Part shown: positions 43,174 through 54,289 of the stretch, one piece after another
Position numbering within the stretch: the first letter of the stretch is position 1
Layout: the number at the start of each line of letters is the position of its first letter
Origin: Tenodera sinensis
Taxonomy: Eukaryota; Arthropoda; Insecta; Mantodea; Mantidae
Assembly (NCBI GenBank): GCA_030765045.1
Contig: CM060962.1
Location: 141,699,298-141,763,297, forward strand
Reading direction: 5' to 3'
DNA: 64,000 nucleotides
Notes under the pieces: model-generated
Databases searched by the model: none
What the model was told of the DNA's origin: nothing
What the model saw: only the letters and a program-made list of their open reading frames with translations
Position numbers and translations under genes: made by a program

Positions 43174-44496
43174 CGAGGGCCGTTCAGAAAGTAACCTCCG
43201 ATCGGTCACAGTGCGGGTAGTAGCGACGCCATCTGTGCATTCACGCACTCAGCAGGTCAGTCGGCATCAAGCCGTGGTCGAGTGAACGTCGTACCTGCGC
43301 TAGTTTAGCGTTTGTGGCCGTTTGAAATGTGTGCTGTAATAGAAAACCCCGCCAAATGTGAAGTGCGTGCTGTTATAAGGTTTTTTACAGCCAAAGGATA
43401 TTCTGCAGCAGCTATTCATCGTGAGCTTTATGCCGTGTACGGACCAAGAGTTATGAGTGAAGGAGTGGTCCGTGAATGGGTACGTTTATTTAAAAGTGGA
43501 CGAGAAAACGTTCATGATGAAGAGAGGAGTGGTAGACCATCATTGGTGACGGACAAACTCGTTCAGACAGTTGATGCAAAAGTTCGTGAAAACCGACGTT
43601 TCACAATGTCGGAGTTGTCTACTGATTTTCCACAGATTTCTAAGACTCTCTTGTACGAGATAGTGACAGCAAGATTGGGTTACCGTAAGTTCTGTGCACG
43701 ATGGGTGCCCAAAATTCTTACCGACCACCACAAAACTCAAAGAATGGCCTCTGCATTAGACTTTCTGTCACGTTATGAGGATGAAGGTGAACCATTGTTA
43801 AACAGAATCCTGACCGGGGACGAAACCTGGATTAAGTACGTGAACCCTGAGACAAAAGAACAATCAAAGATGTGGGCACATTCAAATTCGCCTACCAAAC
43901 CAATAAAAGCCCGGCAAGATTTTTCTGCCCGAAAATTGATGGCAACGGTGTTTTGGGATGCAAAAGGGGTGTTGTTGGTTAACTTCATGGAACGTGGGAC
44001 GACCATTAATCAAGACGTGTACTGTGAAACACTAAAAAAATTACGACGGGCTATACAGAACAAACGCCGTGGTATGCTGATTTCCGGTATCGTTTTCTTG
44101 CACGATAACGCCCGTCCTCACTCTGCTCGCAGAACAACAGCCCTTCTTGAGTCCTTCAAGTGGGACGTTGTCAACCATCCACCTTACAGCCCAGATCTGG
44201 CGCCAAGCGATTATCACCTCTTCATGCATATGAAGAAATGGCTCGGGTCCCAGCGGTTTGCTGACGAAGAGCTCAAAGATGCAGTCACAGGCTGGCTCCA
44301 GGCACAAGCGGGTGATTTTTATGCAGAAGGAATTTCAAAGCTTGTGAACAGATACGATAAGTGCCTCAATCGTTATGGAGACTATGTAGAAAAATAGTGC
44401 AAAGATGTAGTTGTAAGATGTATATATTAAAATATTTTTATTTAACTTGGTGAATTTTTTGCAATCAACCGGAGGTTACTTTCTGAACGGCCCTCG
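43174..44496 (+). mobile_element. Apparently intact mariner element
   Basis: 1323 bp between TA dinucleotides at 43172-43173 and 44497-44498. The TIRs are identical for 27 bp, beginning CGAGGGCCGTTCAGAAAGTA. One uninterrupted transposase frame fills the centre. It lies directly against the left end of DDE copy D, with only TATA between, so it used a TA at that element's border. Confidence 0.97.
43327..44397 (+). CDS. Mariner transposase (DD34D), 356 aa
   Basis: The first ATG is 43327 (MCAVIENPAKCEVRAVIRFF); an upstream in-frame TTG at 43312 is unlikely to be used. The N-terminus carries two helix-turn-helix segments (VIRFFTAKGYSAAAIHREL; SELSTDFPQISKTLLYEI). The linker WVPKILTD corresponds to the mariner WVPHEL motif. 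Catalytic residues: Asp in TGDETWIKY, Asp in FLHDNARPH, Asp in YSPDLAPSDYHLF (34-residue spacing, mariner type). It cuts at the TIRs and inserts at TA. Length is in the family's range. The frame ends at TAG 44395-44397 with no stop or shift, so it may encode active enzyme. Confidence 0.96.
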   Translation: MCAVIENPAKCEVRAVIRFFTAKGYSAAAIHRELYAVYGPRVMSEGVVREWVRLFKSGRENVHDEERSGRPSLVTDKLVQTVDAKVRENRRFTMSELSTDFPQISKTLLYEIVTARLGYRKFCARWVPKILTDHHKTQRMASALDFLSRYEDEGEPLLNRILTGDETWIKYVNPETKEQSKMWAHSNSPTKPIKARQDFSARKLMATVFWDAKGVLLVNFMERGTTINQDVYCETLKKLRRAIQNKRRGMLISGIVFLHDNARPHSARRTTALLESFKWDVVNHPPYSPDLAPSDYHLFMHMKKWLGSQRFADEELKDAVTGWLQAQAGDFYAEGISKLVNRYDKCLNRYGDYVEK

Positions 44497-44502
44497 TATA
44501 TA

Positions 44503-45997
44503 GCGTTCCACTCTTAGAAGACAGTATGGAGTTAAATGGGATATATCTGTCTCTATCTAGCGCATACAAGTTGCCATTAGCCGCGTCCTTTTCTAACCTC
44601 GCGCTGTTGCCACATTCCTAATAGCATGGTATAAATATTCATTTGTTATAAATTTCAGATTTGAACACATTATCCTATGCAGAATTTTTTTCTCTATCAG
44701 GTTATATCCTTTTCAGAGTCATTATACATTTCTATAGGCCCAAATTTCTTCAGAAAACGTTTTTTTCAATAGAAGTCCGATATTTGCTGTTTCTATACTC
44801 ATCACGCACTAACAAACTAACAGCTAGAATGCATCTATATTTTTTTCTTAGGTAGAGTAAACTATTGTGCTACTACCTGCCTACTTTGAATTCTCTATGT
44901 TTACCCAGTTAAGTGTTATAATTTTTTAAATTAAATGTTTTCAGAAAATTTTATATCTGTGCACTGCAAAAGTTACGCAGTGTGAAACTTTTTTGTTATT
45001 GAGTTTACATCAGGGAACCAGCGAGAACAAATGTTGAGGAAGGTTGGAGAAAGTTTTTAAAATAAACCAAAAGGCAGTAACCTCTTTCTTTTATCCAGTA
45101 AGGTAAACAAAAGGTATTCATCTATTCAGCGTCAGGCCTGACACAGAAGATAGTATAAGGAGCAGCGCTAACATTAGTTCAAAAGAAGCCGTGTGTGTAA
45201 CTGTGAGCTGTTATTGCGTTATTTGTTTAATATTTTTGTAAATATTTGTAGTTATGGAGGGGGAAGCTAGGAAGAGACGATATGTTGGTAAATTAAGAAG
45301 TAAGGAACGCCAAATAATTATGAATGTGTTAGATTATCTTTGAAGCAAAATGCGTGTAAGGCAGTAAAAGAAACAGCTAAGGCTATCGGGTGTTCAGAAG
45401 CAGTAGTGTGTATTATTAAAAAGGAACTAATGAAAAGACCTCTGAGAGCGCCATCGAAAAAGAAAGCAAAAAGGGCGGGACTACACAAAACGCTAGGTTA
45501 ACGCAATATGATTGAATAGTGCAAGGTGGAGTGCGGCGAATTGTTCATTCTTTACAGTTTGCAAATATTCCACCCACGCTGAATATAATTTTGTCACTAT
45601 TCAACAGTGATGAGACCCTACCAAATTTCTCAAGGGCCACTCTTAGTCGGTTCTTACATGATTTGGGGTTCGAATATGAAAGAAGGGGTAACAAGTGCAT
45701 ATTAATAAAAAGAGACGATACCATCAGATGGCGACATAAATATCTAAAAGACGTAAACAGGTTTAGGGACATGGGGAAATCAATTGTTTATACAGACGAG
45801 TCATTTGTAAATTTAGGTCATACAGTAACAAAGGCATGCAGTGATACCAAAGTTAAAAGTGTCTGTCAAGCAGCAATTGAAGGACAAAGTGCAGGACTCC
45901 GGCCACCTCGAGTCGCTCGCGGAGAGAGATTCGCAACTAGTACATGTTACAACACTGCGCTCCATTTAAGGTGTACTGTCTTCAAAGCGTGGAACGC
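44503..45997 (+). mobile_element. DDE transposon copy D
   Basis: 1495 bp. Left end GCGTTCCACTCTTAGAAGAC; right end is the reverse complement of GCGTTCCACGCTTTGAAGAC. Same family as copy C, opposite orientation, with about 6.3 kb between. A clear target duplication was not found. Confidence 0.75.
45254..45945 (+). pseudogene. DDE transposase relic, copy D
   Basis: Starts at the ATG at 45254 (MEGEARKRRYVGKLRSKERQ); a TGA follows near 45341. An HTH-like segment (KETAKAIGCSEAVVCIIKKE) lies in another frame. The main frame 45519-45945 reads PPTLNIILSLFNSDETLPNF, FLHDLGFEYERRGNKC, RDDTIRWRHKYLKDVNRF and the catalytic YTDESFVNLGHTVTK. The protein breaks off before the last catalytic residue (internal deletion). 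I recall this family as IS630/Tc1-mariner-like; its precise name is not given. Confidence 0.7.
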
Positions 45998-47733
45998 GCT
46001 TTAGTACTCGAGTTTCCCTCCCATATAATTGCCATCTCACCCTGAAGCTTGGGGTGAGATGCCTAAACTACACTTAACAACGTTCAAAACACATATTATT
46101 AATGGTAAGGTAATGCAAATTAGCCTTTATACAGAAGAGGCTTCTCAGTGAACACTAGTTTAATGCCGAACCTAAACTCTTAAGTTTAACTTACCCTTTG
46201 ATCTTCCAAACCTTAACCCAATCGCATCATATTTGAAGCCTACTCAGCTAACCCAGAAATAAGATATTAATTGCCTAGCAGATTTACATTCAACCAATAA
46301 GTAGTTTTTGCTGAAAATTTGCATGCGCAATATTAAAAGCTTAAACTCGCCAGTACTGTTGGGTAAGATATACCTCAAAACAATCCTCTTAATGACAATC
46401 GACATCATAATTTTTATAACGTGAGACACTTTCATTTCACTTGCCTCTGCTGTAACACACCTCTTGGTAACTTTTATTTTATTTTTGGTGGAGAGAATAT
46501 GCATAGGAACGTGAATTCATTCTTTTACCTGTAATCCCATAAGGGTTGTTCTGCAAGGGCCTCAAACCGAATACTAAGCCAGCTGGCTCAGGTTCCATAT
46601 ATCTGAAGAAATTGAAGGTGCAGATGGCATCTGTGACACATGCTTGTTCAGAAACTTTACAAACACCACTATTCGCAGGAACATGGTAGAGAACAGGGTT
46701 ATTGTCAATTTTAATCCAATTCCATCACATTGGTTTTCCTGTTTCATAATAAGAATGCATTTTGAAAGGCTTGGTGCGCCATCATGCATTTTATAATTAT
46801 TTTCCCTGCTGCCTCCTGCACTAGAATGATTATGATATAAATAGAACTTTCTTCAGGCTCAGTTTCATATTTAGAAAAATCACCACTTTCACTATCACTG
46901 TCCAATATACTTTTTTTTATTTGTTTTCTCAAACTCTACCTGCCATCTGCACGGATTCTTTTTGCAACCATTATGGCTACTCACACGAGTGAAATAATAC
47001 TAAGAATAAAATTATTTTTGCTTGATTGAAACGCAGTTGGCAAGGTCATGTTGGAGGAATTACAAACATCACATGTCAACACTTCATTTGAAACATATAC
47101 AAATGACATCTGTGAGATGGAACCTAAACTACATGTAGTTATATAAAGAAATGCATCATTGCATCATTGCATCATATGATTATTATGCCAAAAAAGCATG
47201 TGCGAGCCCTGGTCGTCAAATGATGCGAATGGGTTAAGACGGGCATCTTTCCCTGATCTACATGTTATTCAGTATAACAGTATAAATTATATAGCTACTT
47301 GGGGTAAACTTCCGCAGATCAACCCTGCTGAAAAAAGAAAAAATGTTATCCCAAAATATCCATTAAAAAGTTCAAGTTAAACCCGTGGCACTACAGTCCA
47401 TATTAGACCAGGGCCTGCCAACAAAATATCCATTAGGCACATATAAATACATACCAAAAATTCTAGCTTCCCAAAATGTCTCAAACCACCAAAAAAATTC
47501 CCTAAGTTAAAAAAAAAAAAAAAAAAAACAACAACGACGAAAAATTGTAGATAACACTCACGAAAAAAGACACTGAAATGCAGTTTCTATACACTTGGCC
47601 TCTTCTTTCCTCCCCTACACTCTCCTTGTCCCTCACCTTTCTCAGTCTGATCCCCGAATTCACTATCGTATTCGCAGACGCCACCTATTAGTATTCACCC
47701 TTCTCCTTCCTTCTTCATATACTCCACATTTTC
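45998..47733. other. No gene recognised
   Basis: AT-rich; a minus-strand stretch around 46980-46840 (MVAKRIRADGR, stop, KSILDSDSESGDFSKYETEP) has an acidic transposase-like N-terminal look but no further support. Poly(A) at about 47508-47529. Ends at the TTAA (47734-47737) of piggyBac P2. Confidence 0.45.
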
Positions 47734-47934
47734 TTAACCTCTTCAGGGATATGGATGTGAAATCACGTCCATTTAAAATGATGGACGAGCGATATGGACG
47801 TGTATACACATCCTGTGCGTTTGTGCATTTAACCCTTATTTATCCTCTATCTAACTCAACTTATTTTAATTTTCCCCCGTTATGAAACATTTAATTAAAT
47901 TCTACATGCTTTACTGGCTTACCTTTATATGTTC

Positions 47935-49925
47935 CTTCTGCAGTGATATGCCTCAAAACAGGGATAAACACACAAGGGCACATCTCCACATTCGCAACAC
48001 ATCATCCCAGTTTCCTTGCGGATTCCCTTCTTGTGGCACATGAAACACCTTCGAGATGTGCTGTTGACGGTATCCTTTTAGGATAATGTTTTCCTTGAAG
48101 TCTGAGGGGTGGAGGGTTGTTGTTGTTGTTGTAGTGTCTAACGCCCGCTTTTACTACTACGGCACCGCAGGCGGCGACACTGATGATACATGGAATGAAG
48201 ATGGAGCACCGGTGGAATGAGATGGCGGGGGAAACCGGAGCACCCGGAGAAAACCCACCCTGACGCCGCTTCGTCCACCACGAATACCACATGCGGGTCT
48301 CTGGGATCGAACCCGGGCCGCCTAGGTGGTAGGCGAGCACGCTAACCGCTTGGCCACGGCGCCGCCAGGGGTGGAGGGGTTTTGGATTTTCTACCCCCAG
48401 TATGAAGAGGCCTCTCAACCTGGTATTGTTCAATTAGGCTGCGAGCTATTGATAGTCGAAAGTCCAAGTAGGTCATTGTCTTGTGTGGGTTTAGAGCTCT
48501 CCAAATTACCAAACAATTGTATATGGTTATATCCAGCTGGTGCAAAAACACCTTTTTATACCATTTCACTGTTTTTTGTAAAGAGGGATATGCTTGCAAC
48601 ACCTGATCTACTAGATCGACACCGCCCATGTGCATGTTGTATTCCTGGATAACGTCAGGCTTAAAAATGCACATTTTGGTATGGGCATCTGTTTTTCCAG
48701 TGTCAATCATCGAAATCTGAGAACTGCAATTGGATAATGCCGTAACTACCCTCCTGTCCTGCCAGGCAAGGTAGGTCAAAGGTGGGAGCTGACGCACCTC
48801 CATTTCCCCTCTCCTTAGAGCCTTCGTATTCACATCTTTTGGCAAACCAATACGATTTGAACGTACTGTTCCAATTGCATTAGTCTTTCTTTTGTGTAAG
48901 GCCATGAATAATTTAGGAGAGCTGTACCAGTTATCTAAGTACATAGTCCTACCCTGATCAAGCACAGGTTCCATTAGGTGCATTACTATGGAGCCAGATA
49001 AGCCCAAATCTTTGTCTCCAGTATTGTCAGTCCCTTGACCAGTGTAAATGCAGCTATTGTAAAGATATCCCGTTTTACTTTCACAAACATCAAAACTCTT
49101 TATGCCAAATCTAGCCCTTTTTGTTTTGATGTATTGCTTCCAACCTAAGCGGCCCTTCCAAAGCATTAGGCTTTCATCAACAGTGACCTTTTCACCAGGC
49201 ACATAATTTTCTTTAAATTTTGAAATAATATAATCGAAAACAGGCCTATGTTTGTGGAGTTTGTCATTTACATTCTCTGTGCAGGTGAAATGAAGGAACC
49301 GCAAAATTGACGTAAACCTGTTATTTGACATGCATTTTCCAAAAAAAGGTGTAGCTAGCATGTCATCTGTGGACCAATACATGTATAATGCAGGTTTACG
49401 AATAACACCCATAAGTATAATTAGACCAATTAGCCTGTAAATCTCACTGAGTGTTACTTCTGTGCACCTTTGAATTCTGCTCTTAGGCCCTAATTTACCT
49501 TTAGAGAGCAGGTCTTCCTTCACCTTACTCGCATATACATTTGTTTCCGAAACAATGAGAGACACTAAGTCGGTAGTAAAAAATGTTGTAAAAATGTCAA
49601 TTGGTTGGCTGTCAGAAGTCAGCTGAGCCTGGGGTTGAACACCAGAGCCTGTGCTCGTGAAGATGTGCCTGTTTGTATTGCAATTGTTTTCAGCACTCCA
49701 CAATGCTGACTCTTCACGAACACCTGAAGGAAGTTGGTCACATTCTTCCTCACTGCTACTCGTACCTATATCCTCCACACCCCCCTCAAATTCGGAAAAT
49801 TTGCCATCAATATCCAAATCGCTGTCACACAGCAAGAAGTCCTCCACATTATCCTGTGTAATTTCAGAAGCCCTTACACTTCCACCACTCGCTAACCTTT
49901 GTGCAACACTGCTTGTTGATGCCAT
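47935..49925 (-). pseudogene. piggyBac transposase, catalytic domain open, tail broken
   Basis: ATG at 49925 (MASTSSVAQRLASGGSVRAS). An acidic N-terminus (DLDIDGKFSEFEGGVEDIGT) precedes the DDE_Tnp_1_7-type fold: EIYRLIGLIILMGV, then catalytic Asp in VTVDESLMLWKGRLG, Asp in MYLDNWYSSPKLF, Asp in HMGGVDLVDQV. It is open for 527 codons until the SINE at 48366. Beyond the SINE the Cys-rich domain (CFMCHKKGIRKETGMMCCEC then GDVPLCVYPCF) is kept but shifted by a small deletion near 48050. The tail normally binds the element ends, so activity is doubtful despite the intact catalytic part. Confidence 0.92.
48117..48366 (-). mobile_element. tRNA-derived SINE (family I), copy 2
   Basis: 250 bp with a 12-bp TSD AGGGGTGGAGGG (48105-48116, 48367-48378). 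Minus-strand pol III promoter with near-consensus A box TGGCCAAGCGGTTA and B box GGGTTCGATCCC. Central block GAAACCGGAGCACCCGGAGA (plus strand from 48231). 3' tail of CAA units. The other piggyBac copies at 27160 and 56010 are uninterrupted at this site, giving natural empty sites. Confidence 0.95.
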
Positions 49926-50485
49926 GTTTTAGCTCTGAGATGTAACACTCGAAAGCTTCTCACTTCAGCTACAAGCAGGAAAGTATACGTATGTATTTCA
50001 AGAAAGAAATGAACGGAGCCTGCTAAATCCAAGTTACGAAACACGTGTAAGGAAAAATTGCAAACCTGCTTTATTCTGATGACTCATAAACCATGCACAC
50101 AGTAGTGTTCTATTTCACATTGTGCTGTGATTTGCTGACGCATAGCTCACACATACAATGGGTCCGCTACTGTTTCTTTCCGAGAAATTATATTAGGTGC
50201 ATTCGACAAAGCAAAGTTAACTTTTCACCACAGTGAAACAAATAGTGCCATTTCAACGATTTGTAAATGCAACTCAACATTGCTGATGATGTACATGTAT
50301 ACTGCATATAATGAGTTTTATACCAGTTTTTGTTTCATTAAAATAACTTAAAATTTACGCAAAATACAGCTATGTATTTAGGAAGCACTTTTAGCGCATT
50401 TAACAATTTAAATGCCCTGCGCTGGATATTGGGTATCCGTTCTCGGCCTGCGGAGCTTTTAAATGGCTGTCGCTCAAGAGGTTAA

Positions 50486-50883
50486 TGCACATTCGATCCC
50501 ACGATGCTACTCATTCTTCAGTATATCAACCATACACTTTTCCACTGAGGTACGACGCACTCTACCAACAAACCCTGCACATTTCCCACATGGCCCTTTC
50601 GAGCAGTAACCACATGCTTTATTACATCACTATGTCATAGAAACCATACACTTGCTCTACACCTACAATCCTCAACACTCCACAAGGTTTATTATATCAC
50701 TATGATGTCATAATTATAAACTGGCTCCTCACCTACAAGCTACACAACTTCACCAGCAAGTTAATGATGACATACTGTTGTGTAACCCATGACATATACC
50801 ATTGTCAGTGACAAGGACAATTTACAACTGCTCCATTTTCTCCAATACCAAAAATTTTATTTACTAATTAAAAACAAAACAAA
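50486..50883. other. No gene recognised
   Basis: Short AT-rich spacer between the P2 TTAA and repeat R copy 3. Confidence 0.5.
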
Positions 50884-51725
50884 AAAATCTGATGTGTTGC
50901 ACTCACATGACTTTCTCTACTCTTGTACTAACCATTCTTACAAACTCTTATTCCTATACTTTCTTCATGTTAGTTGAGATAAACATTTGTACAAATTATC
51001 TTATTGCTTATTTCCTTGTAGGTGCAAGGGGAATATTTAGAATACAGTAGGCTTTGAGCGATAGTCAAATCTTTTAAAGCTTTTGAGATCCCGTTCTCTT
51101 TGCACGCTTAACATATAAAAAGTGAACAATGTTCCATTTCACCAACATTTTAAGTTTTCCAAAACTGACACAAATAACAAGGAATATCTCTGACATGGTT
51201 CACTCTACAAGGAAATTTACTTGGACATAAATAGTGTGTTTTAGTGAGATCTATATTTTTTGTACAGTAACATTTTGTCTATCTCTTATGGTTTACGAGT
51301 TATTCAAAAGTCATCCAGAGTAAACAAGACTACACAGGCTATAGCCAGAAAATTCAAAATATACATTTCATTTATCATACAAATATCTTAAACATATGGC
51401 ATTTTAATCAAAATCATTAGAGCCATTTTCAAGAAAATCAATATTTTCAAAAAATTTTCCATGTAAAGGGTAGTTTAGGGTGGGGCTATTTTCTTCAAAA
51501 TCTTTGTGTCACATCCTTGAAAGACATTAAACTTAAATACCAACTTTGGTTTTCAACCTACTTTTAGTTTTTGAGTTATGCTGTCCACAGACAGACACAC
51601 AAGGACCTTTTTCTAAAAATACTTTTTTTGGATTCAGGTGGTCTCAAAACATAGGTTTCCGGTGAAATCTCGACATCGAATTTTTGGGTGGAATGCAATA
51701 CTTCCTCTACTTACCAGTAGAGAAA
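50884..51725 (+). repeat. Dispersed repeat R, copy 3
   Basis: About 842 bp, the closest relative of copy 2 (38946-39782), same orientation. The ends carry a weak inverted match: ACTTTCTCTACT near the start and its complement AGTAGAGAAA at the end. Confidence 0.85.
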
Positions 51726-51754
51726 AACAAAAATGAAAGAAAATATTCCTAATT

Positions 51755-51915
51755 TACCCTAAATTAAACTAATGTAACAAACTAACCTAAGCTAGTCCAA
51801 CCTAACCAAATCTAAGCAAACCTAACCCAACCAAAGCTAAGCTACACCTCACCTAACCTAGCCAAATCTAAGCTTAATCTAACGTGACTTAAGCTACAGC
51901 TAACCTAAATTATTG
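51755..51915. repeat. Degenerate CCTAA-like tract
   Basis: About 160 bp with many CCTAA, CTAACC and variant pentamers (for example AACCTAACC, CACCTAACCTAGCC). It resembles a decayed interstitial copy of the arthropod telomeric TTAGG repeat on the complementary strand. Low-complexity drift is an alternative. Confidence 0.5.
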
Positions 51916-52737
51916 CAAAATTAACAATTAACGATTTACTCTCAATAAACAGAAACTGTGTTATGCTATCTATTTATACTTTTCAGTAAACCATTCCAAA
52001 ACTTTTGTTGATAAGCGTATGCACTCAATTATATTTCTAGTAATATTTCATTCACTAATGCTAAATAGAAGACTTTACAACCAAAGGAACGCAACATTTA
52101 GCCTCACATTCATACGAGTTTCTCTGGTGCTACCATTTAAAAAAGAGGCCAGTCGCCGATGCTTACGCTGCCCTGTTACAAGACATCCAGCTTATTTACC
52201 CGGTGCTGGCCAGCAAGCATCGGCTGACAACAACAACACTAATAGAGCCACAGCCTCCCACGTCTAGACAGGAGCCAATGTAATCGTAAGTACTCTAAAA
52301 CACATTCAAAAACCAACCAAAAATAATAAAGTGTAAAATCTAAACGTAATCCACAAATTTATATCTATCATCATCTATATCCACCTTATTGCTCAAAAGG
52401 AACAAACTCTGCATAAGCTATATACCAAACAATAAAACAACATGGTGCTCCTAAACATTACCAGCTGTAACATATATAATTTTCTACTATAGGTGGCCAA
52501 AGTCAACAAATATTTTTCTCTGACACAATATTAGGGTACTTTTCGACTATGAGGAATACTCTAGAGTAACTTTTATACTGTTTCAATGACATTTAATTAA
52601 TTTTTTACGGGGTTGGTCTGTGGAAGTTTAGCCAAAACTTTTTGTATCGTCTAAAATTCAGCAGCAGGTGAATGTGTGAGGGCAACACACTAATGTCCTA
52701 TTTGTAAACCCAACCTTAAACTTTATTTTTTAGTTAC
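51916..52737. other. Probable intron downstream of the MFSD6-like exon
   Basis: AT-rich, no further exon recognised. Includes a small GC-richer hairpin (AGTCGCCGATGCTTACGC with GCAAGCATCGGCTGAC, about 52150-52230). Confidence 0.5.
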
Positions 52738-53093
52738 CTGGCAATAAACTGTATCATTGCTTCCTCTTTCTGCCACTACTCGAGCAGCACCACATTTATC
52801 TGTGAAATTGTTACACGTTTTGAAGTATGTAAGGTCACCACACTCCAGAGTAGCAGGACTTTCTGTAGGTATTTCTGGTATAAAATGGATGCAGAAGAAA
52901 GTGACTGCTGTTAGTATTTGGAAAGCCAGAAAGAGAATCTTTTGTAAACGGAAACGGTCTGCTACAGCTCCAAAAAGTGGCTTTGCTATCATTCCAGTTA
53001 TTGGCAGGACCGTGTAGATTGTTCCAACAATTAAGCTGGAGAAACCAAGTTGTCTTGCATAAATTGGAAGGAATGGAACAATTGGAGCTGTAC
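52738..53093 (-). CDS. MFSD6-like major facilitator exon (host gene)
   Basis: Minus-strand exon, 356 nt. The acceptor TTTTCAG precedes 53093 and the donor GTAACT follows 52738. Frame: two bases completing a Gly codon, then TAPIVPFLPIYARQLGFSSL, two hydrophobic helices (IVGTIYTVLPITGMIAKPLF; ILFLAFQILTAVTFFCIHF) joined by GAVADRFRLQK, the MFS loop signature (G-x-x-x-D-R). A Cys-rich extracellular loop with NFT and NDT glycosylation sites ends in VYCQ. This is the N-terminal MFS region of an MFSD6-type membrane transporter. No stop or frameshift. Other exons are not visible within the window, so its introns exceed several kilobases. Confidence 0.85.
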
Positions 53094-54285
53094 CTGAAAA
53101 GGAAAGCCCATTTCTACACTGTAATACACACTTGATATTGTGTTTTTCTTGATCACATGTTCTTATCATTAAAGCTGAACTTTACACATATTACAAATAT
53201 TATGCTATAGCCATAAGTTTCGGACATGTAGGAAAATGCCATTCACATGCTCATGTATCAAAATTAAGTAAATTTCTCAGTTGACATTTTCAGCTAAATT
53301 ACTGTACCCTGCACCATCCCCTCAAAAAACAAAAATTGTAAGAAACAGGGATGAATGCAATGAAAATACTTAAATTACAGGTTTAAGAGAAGCTAACAAC
53401 TGCAAAGCCTGGTAACCACCCTCACACCCATTTTAAGACACTTTCTTTTCTGGTGAAATCATCACGGAATGTCAACAAAGGACTATCTTGATAGTAACGT
53501 CCATGCACAGCAGAAACTACCAACTCAAGAGAGGCAAGTTGGCTAAGATCGCATATTTGCTAAAACACTTCACATTGATTGTGCACTTGTAACATTATAT
53601 TGCACTCATTTATTGCAGAAGTTGATACAATATACTTTAGGAACAATAATTGACACTCATGGTATGGTATTTGTATATATAGGTGTAAATGAACTACACC
53701 AAAATATTTTCCGAGCGAGGAGGTGGCTTAAGCAAGTAATTTGAGATAGACTTATGGCCTGTTGGGTCAAATGTGAAAGTTGTGGCTTTAAGTTTCTAAA
53801 GTGCCAGAACACCACTGACTGATGATACCATTGAGTGCACAATACATGAAAATGAAAAGACATGTTGGAGTGATCTCCCTGGCGCAATGGTTATGACATT
53901 GGCTTTCAAGTAAAAGGTAATCAAGTTTGAGTCTCATTAGCTTTTCCTTTTTTTTTCTTTATTATGTTTTGTATGAGCTTTTAATTCTTGTTCAAATGTA
54001 TGAATTTTACTTCAACATAGAACAATGTATCAACACAATTACACAAAGGTTGAGTCCTACCTAATACAGCTTTCACATGCTGTACTTCAAAATGGGAGGT
54101 GGTTTAAAGGCTGAATGAACATAAACAAAATAACAAACTAGAAATGCAAGTCTTAACATCTGTTTTATATGAACTGCTCTAAATGACGACCTGAGTTTTC
54201 AATGCAAAGTTGACAGCAGTGAAGGAACAACTGTCGTACTCAATCCAAAATATCTTGTGTGTCAAATAACCTCATATACTGCTGT
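53094..54285. other. Intronic sequence; tRNA-like segment at 53880-53945
   Basis: Upstream intron of the MFSD6-like gene, AT-rich. A pol III-like pair TGGCGCAATGGTTATGAC (53883-53900) and AAGTTTGAGTCTC about 35 bp later on the plus strand marks a probable tRNA-derived SINE head followed by T-rich sequence. No other motif. Confidence 0.5.
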
Positions 54286-54289
54286 TATT

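Larger units (their letters stand above)
47738..50481 (-). mobile_element. piggyBac-like element P2
   Basis: 2744 bp flanked by TTAA (47734-47737, 50482-50485). Termini CCTCTTCAGGGATATGG and the reverse complement CCTCTTGAGCGACAGCC give short TIRs. The transposase is on the minus strand with a 555-bp 5' non-coding end. A 250-bp SINE sits in the coding tail. Confidence 0.95.

Noticed and set aside
46574..46932. Small host protein with acidic Ser-rich N-terminus
   Set aside because: Only one short acidic stretch in an otherwise stop-filled region; not enough to call a gene.
48302..48366. tRNA gene
   Set aside because: A and B boxes are good but the unit is bounded by a 12-bp TSD and continues into a SINE body; the other copy at 16 kb confirms the SINE.
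52150..52230. Regulatory hairpin or attachment site
   Set aside because: About 16-nt imperfect arms with a 40-nt loop, no partner or repeat; likely chance.
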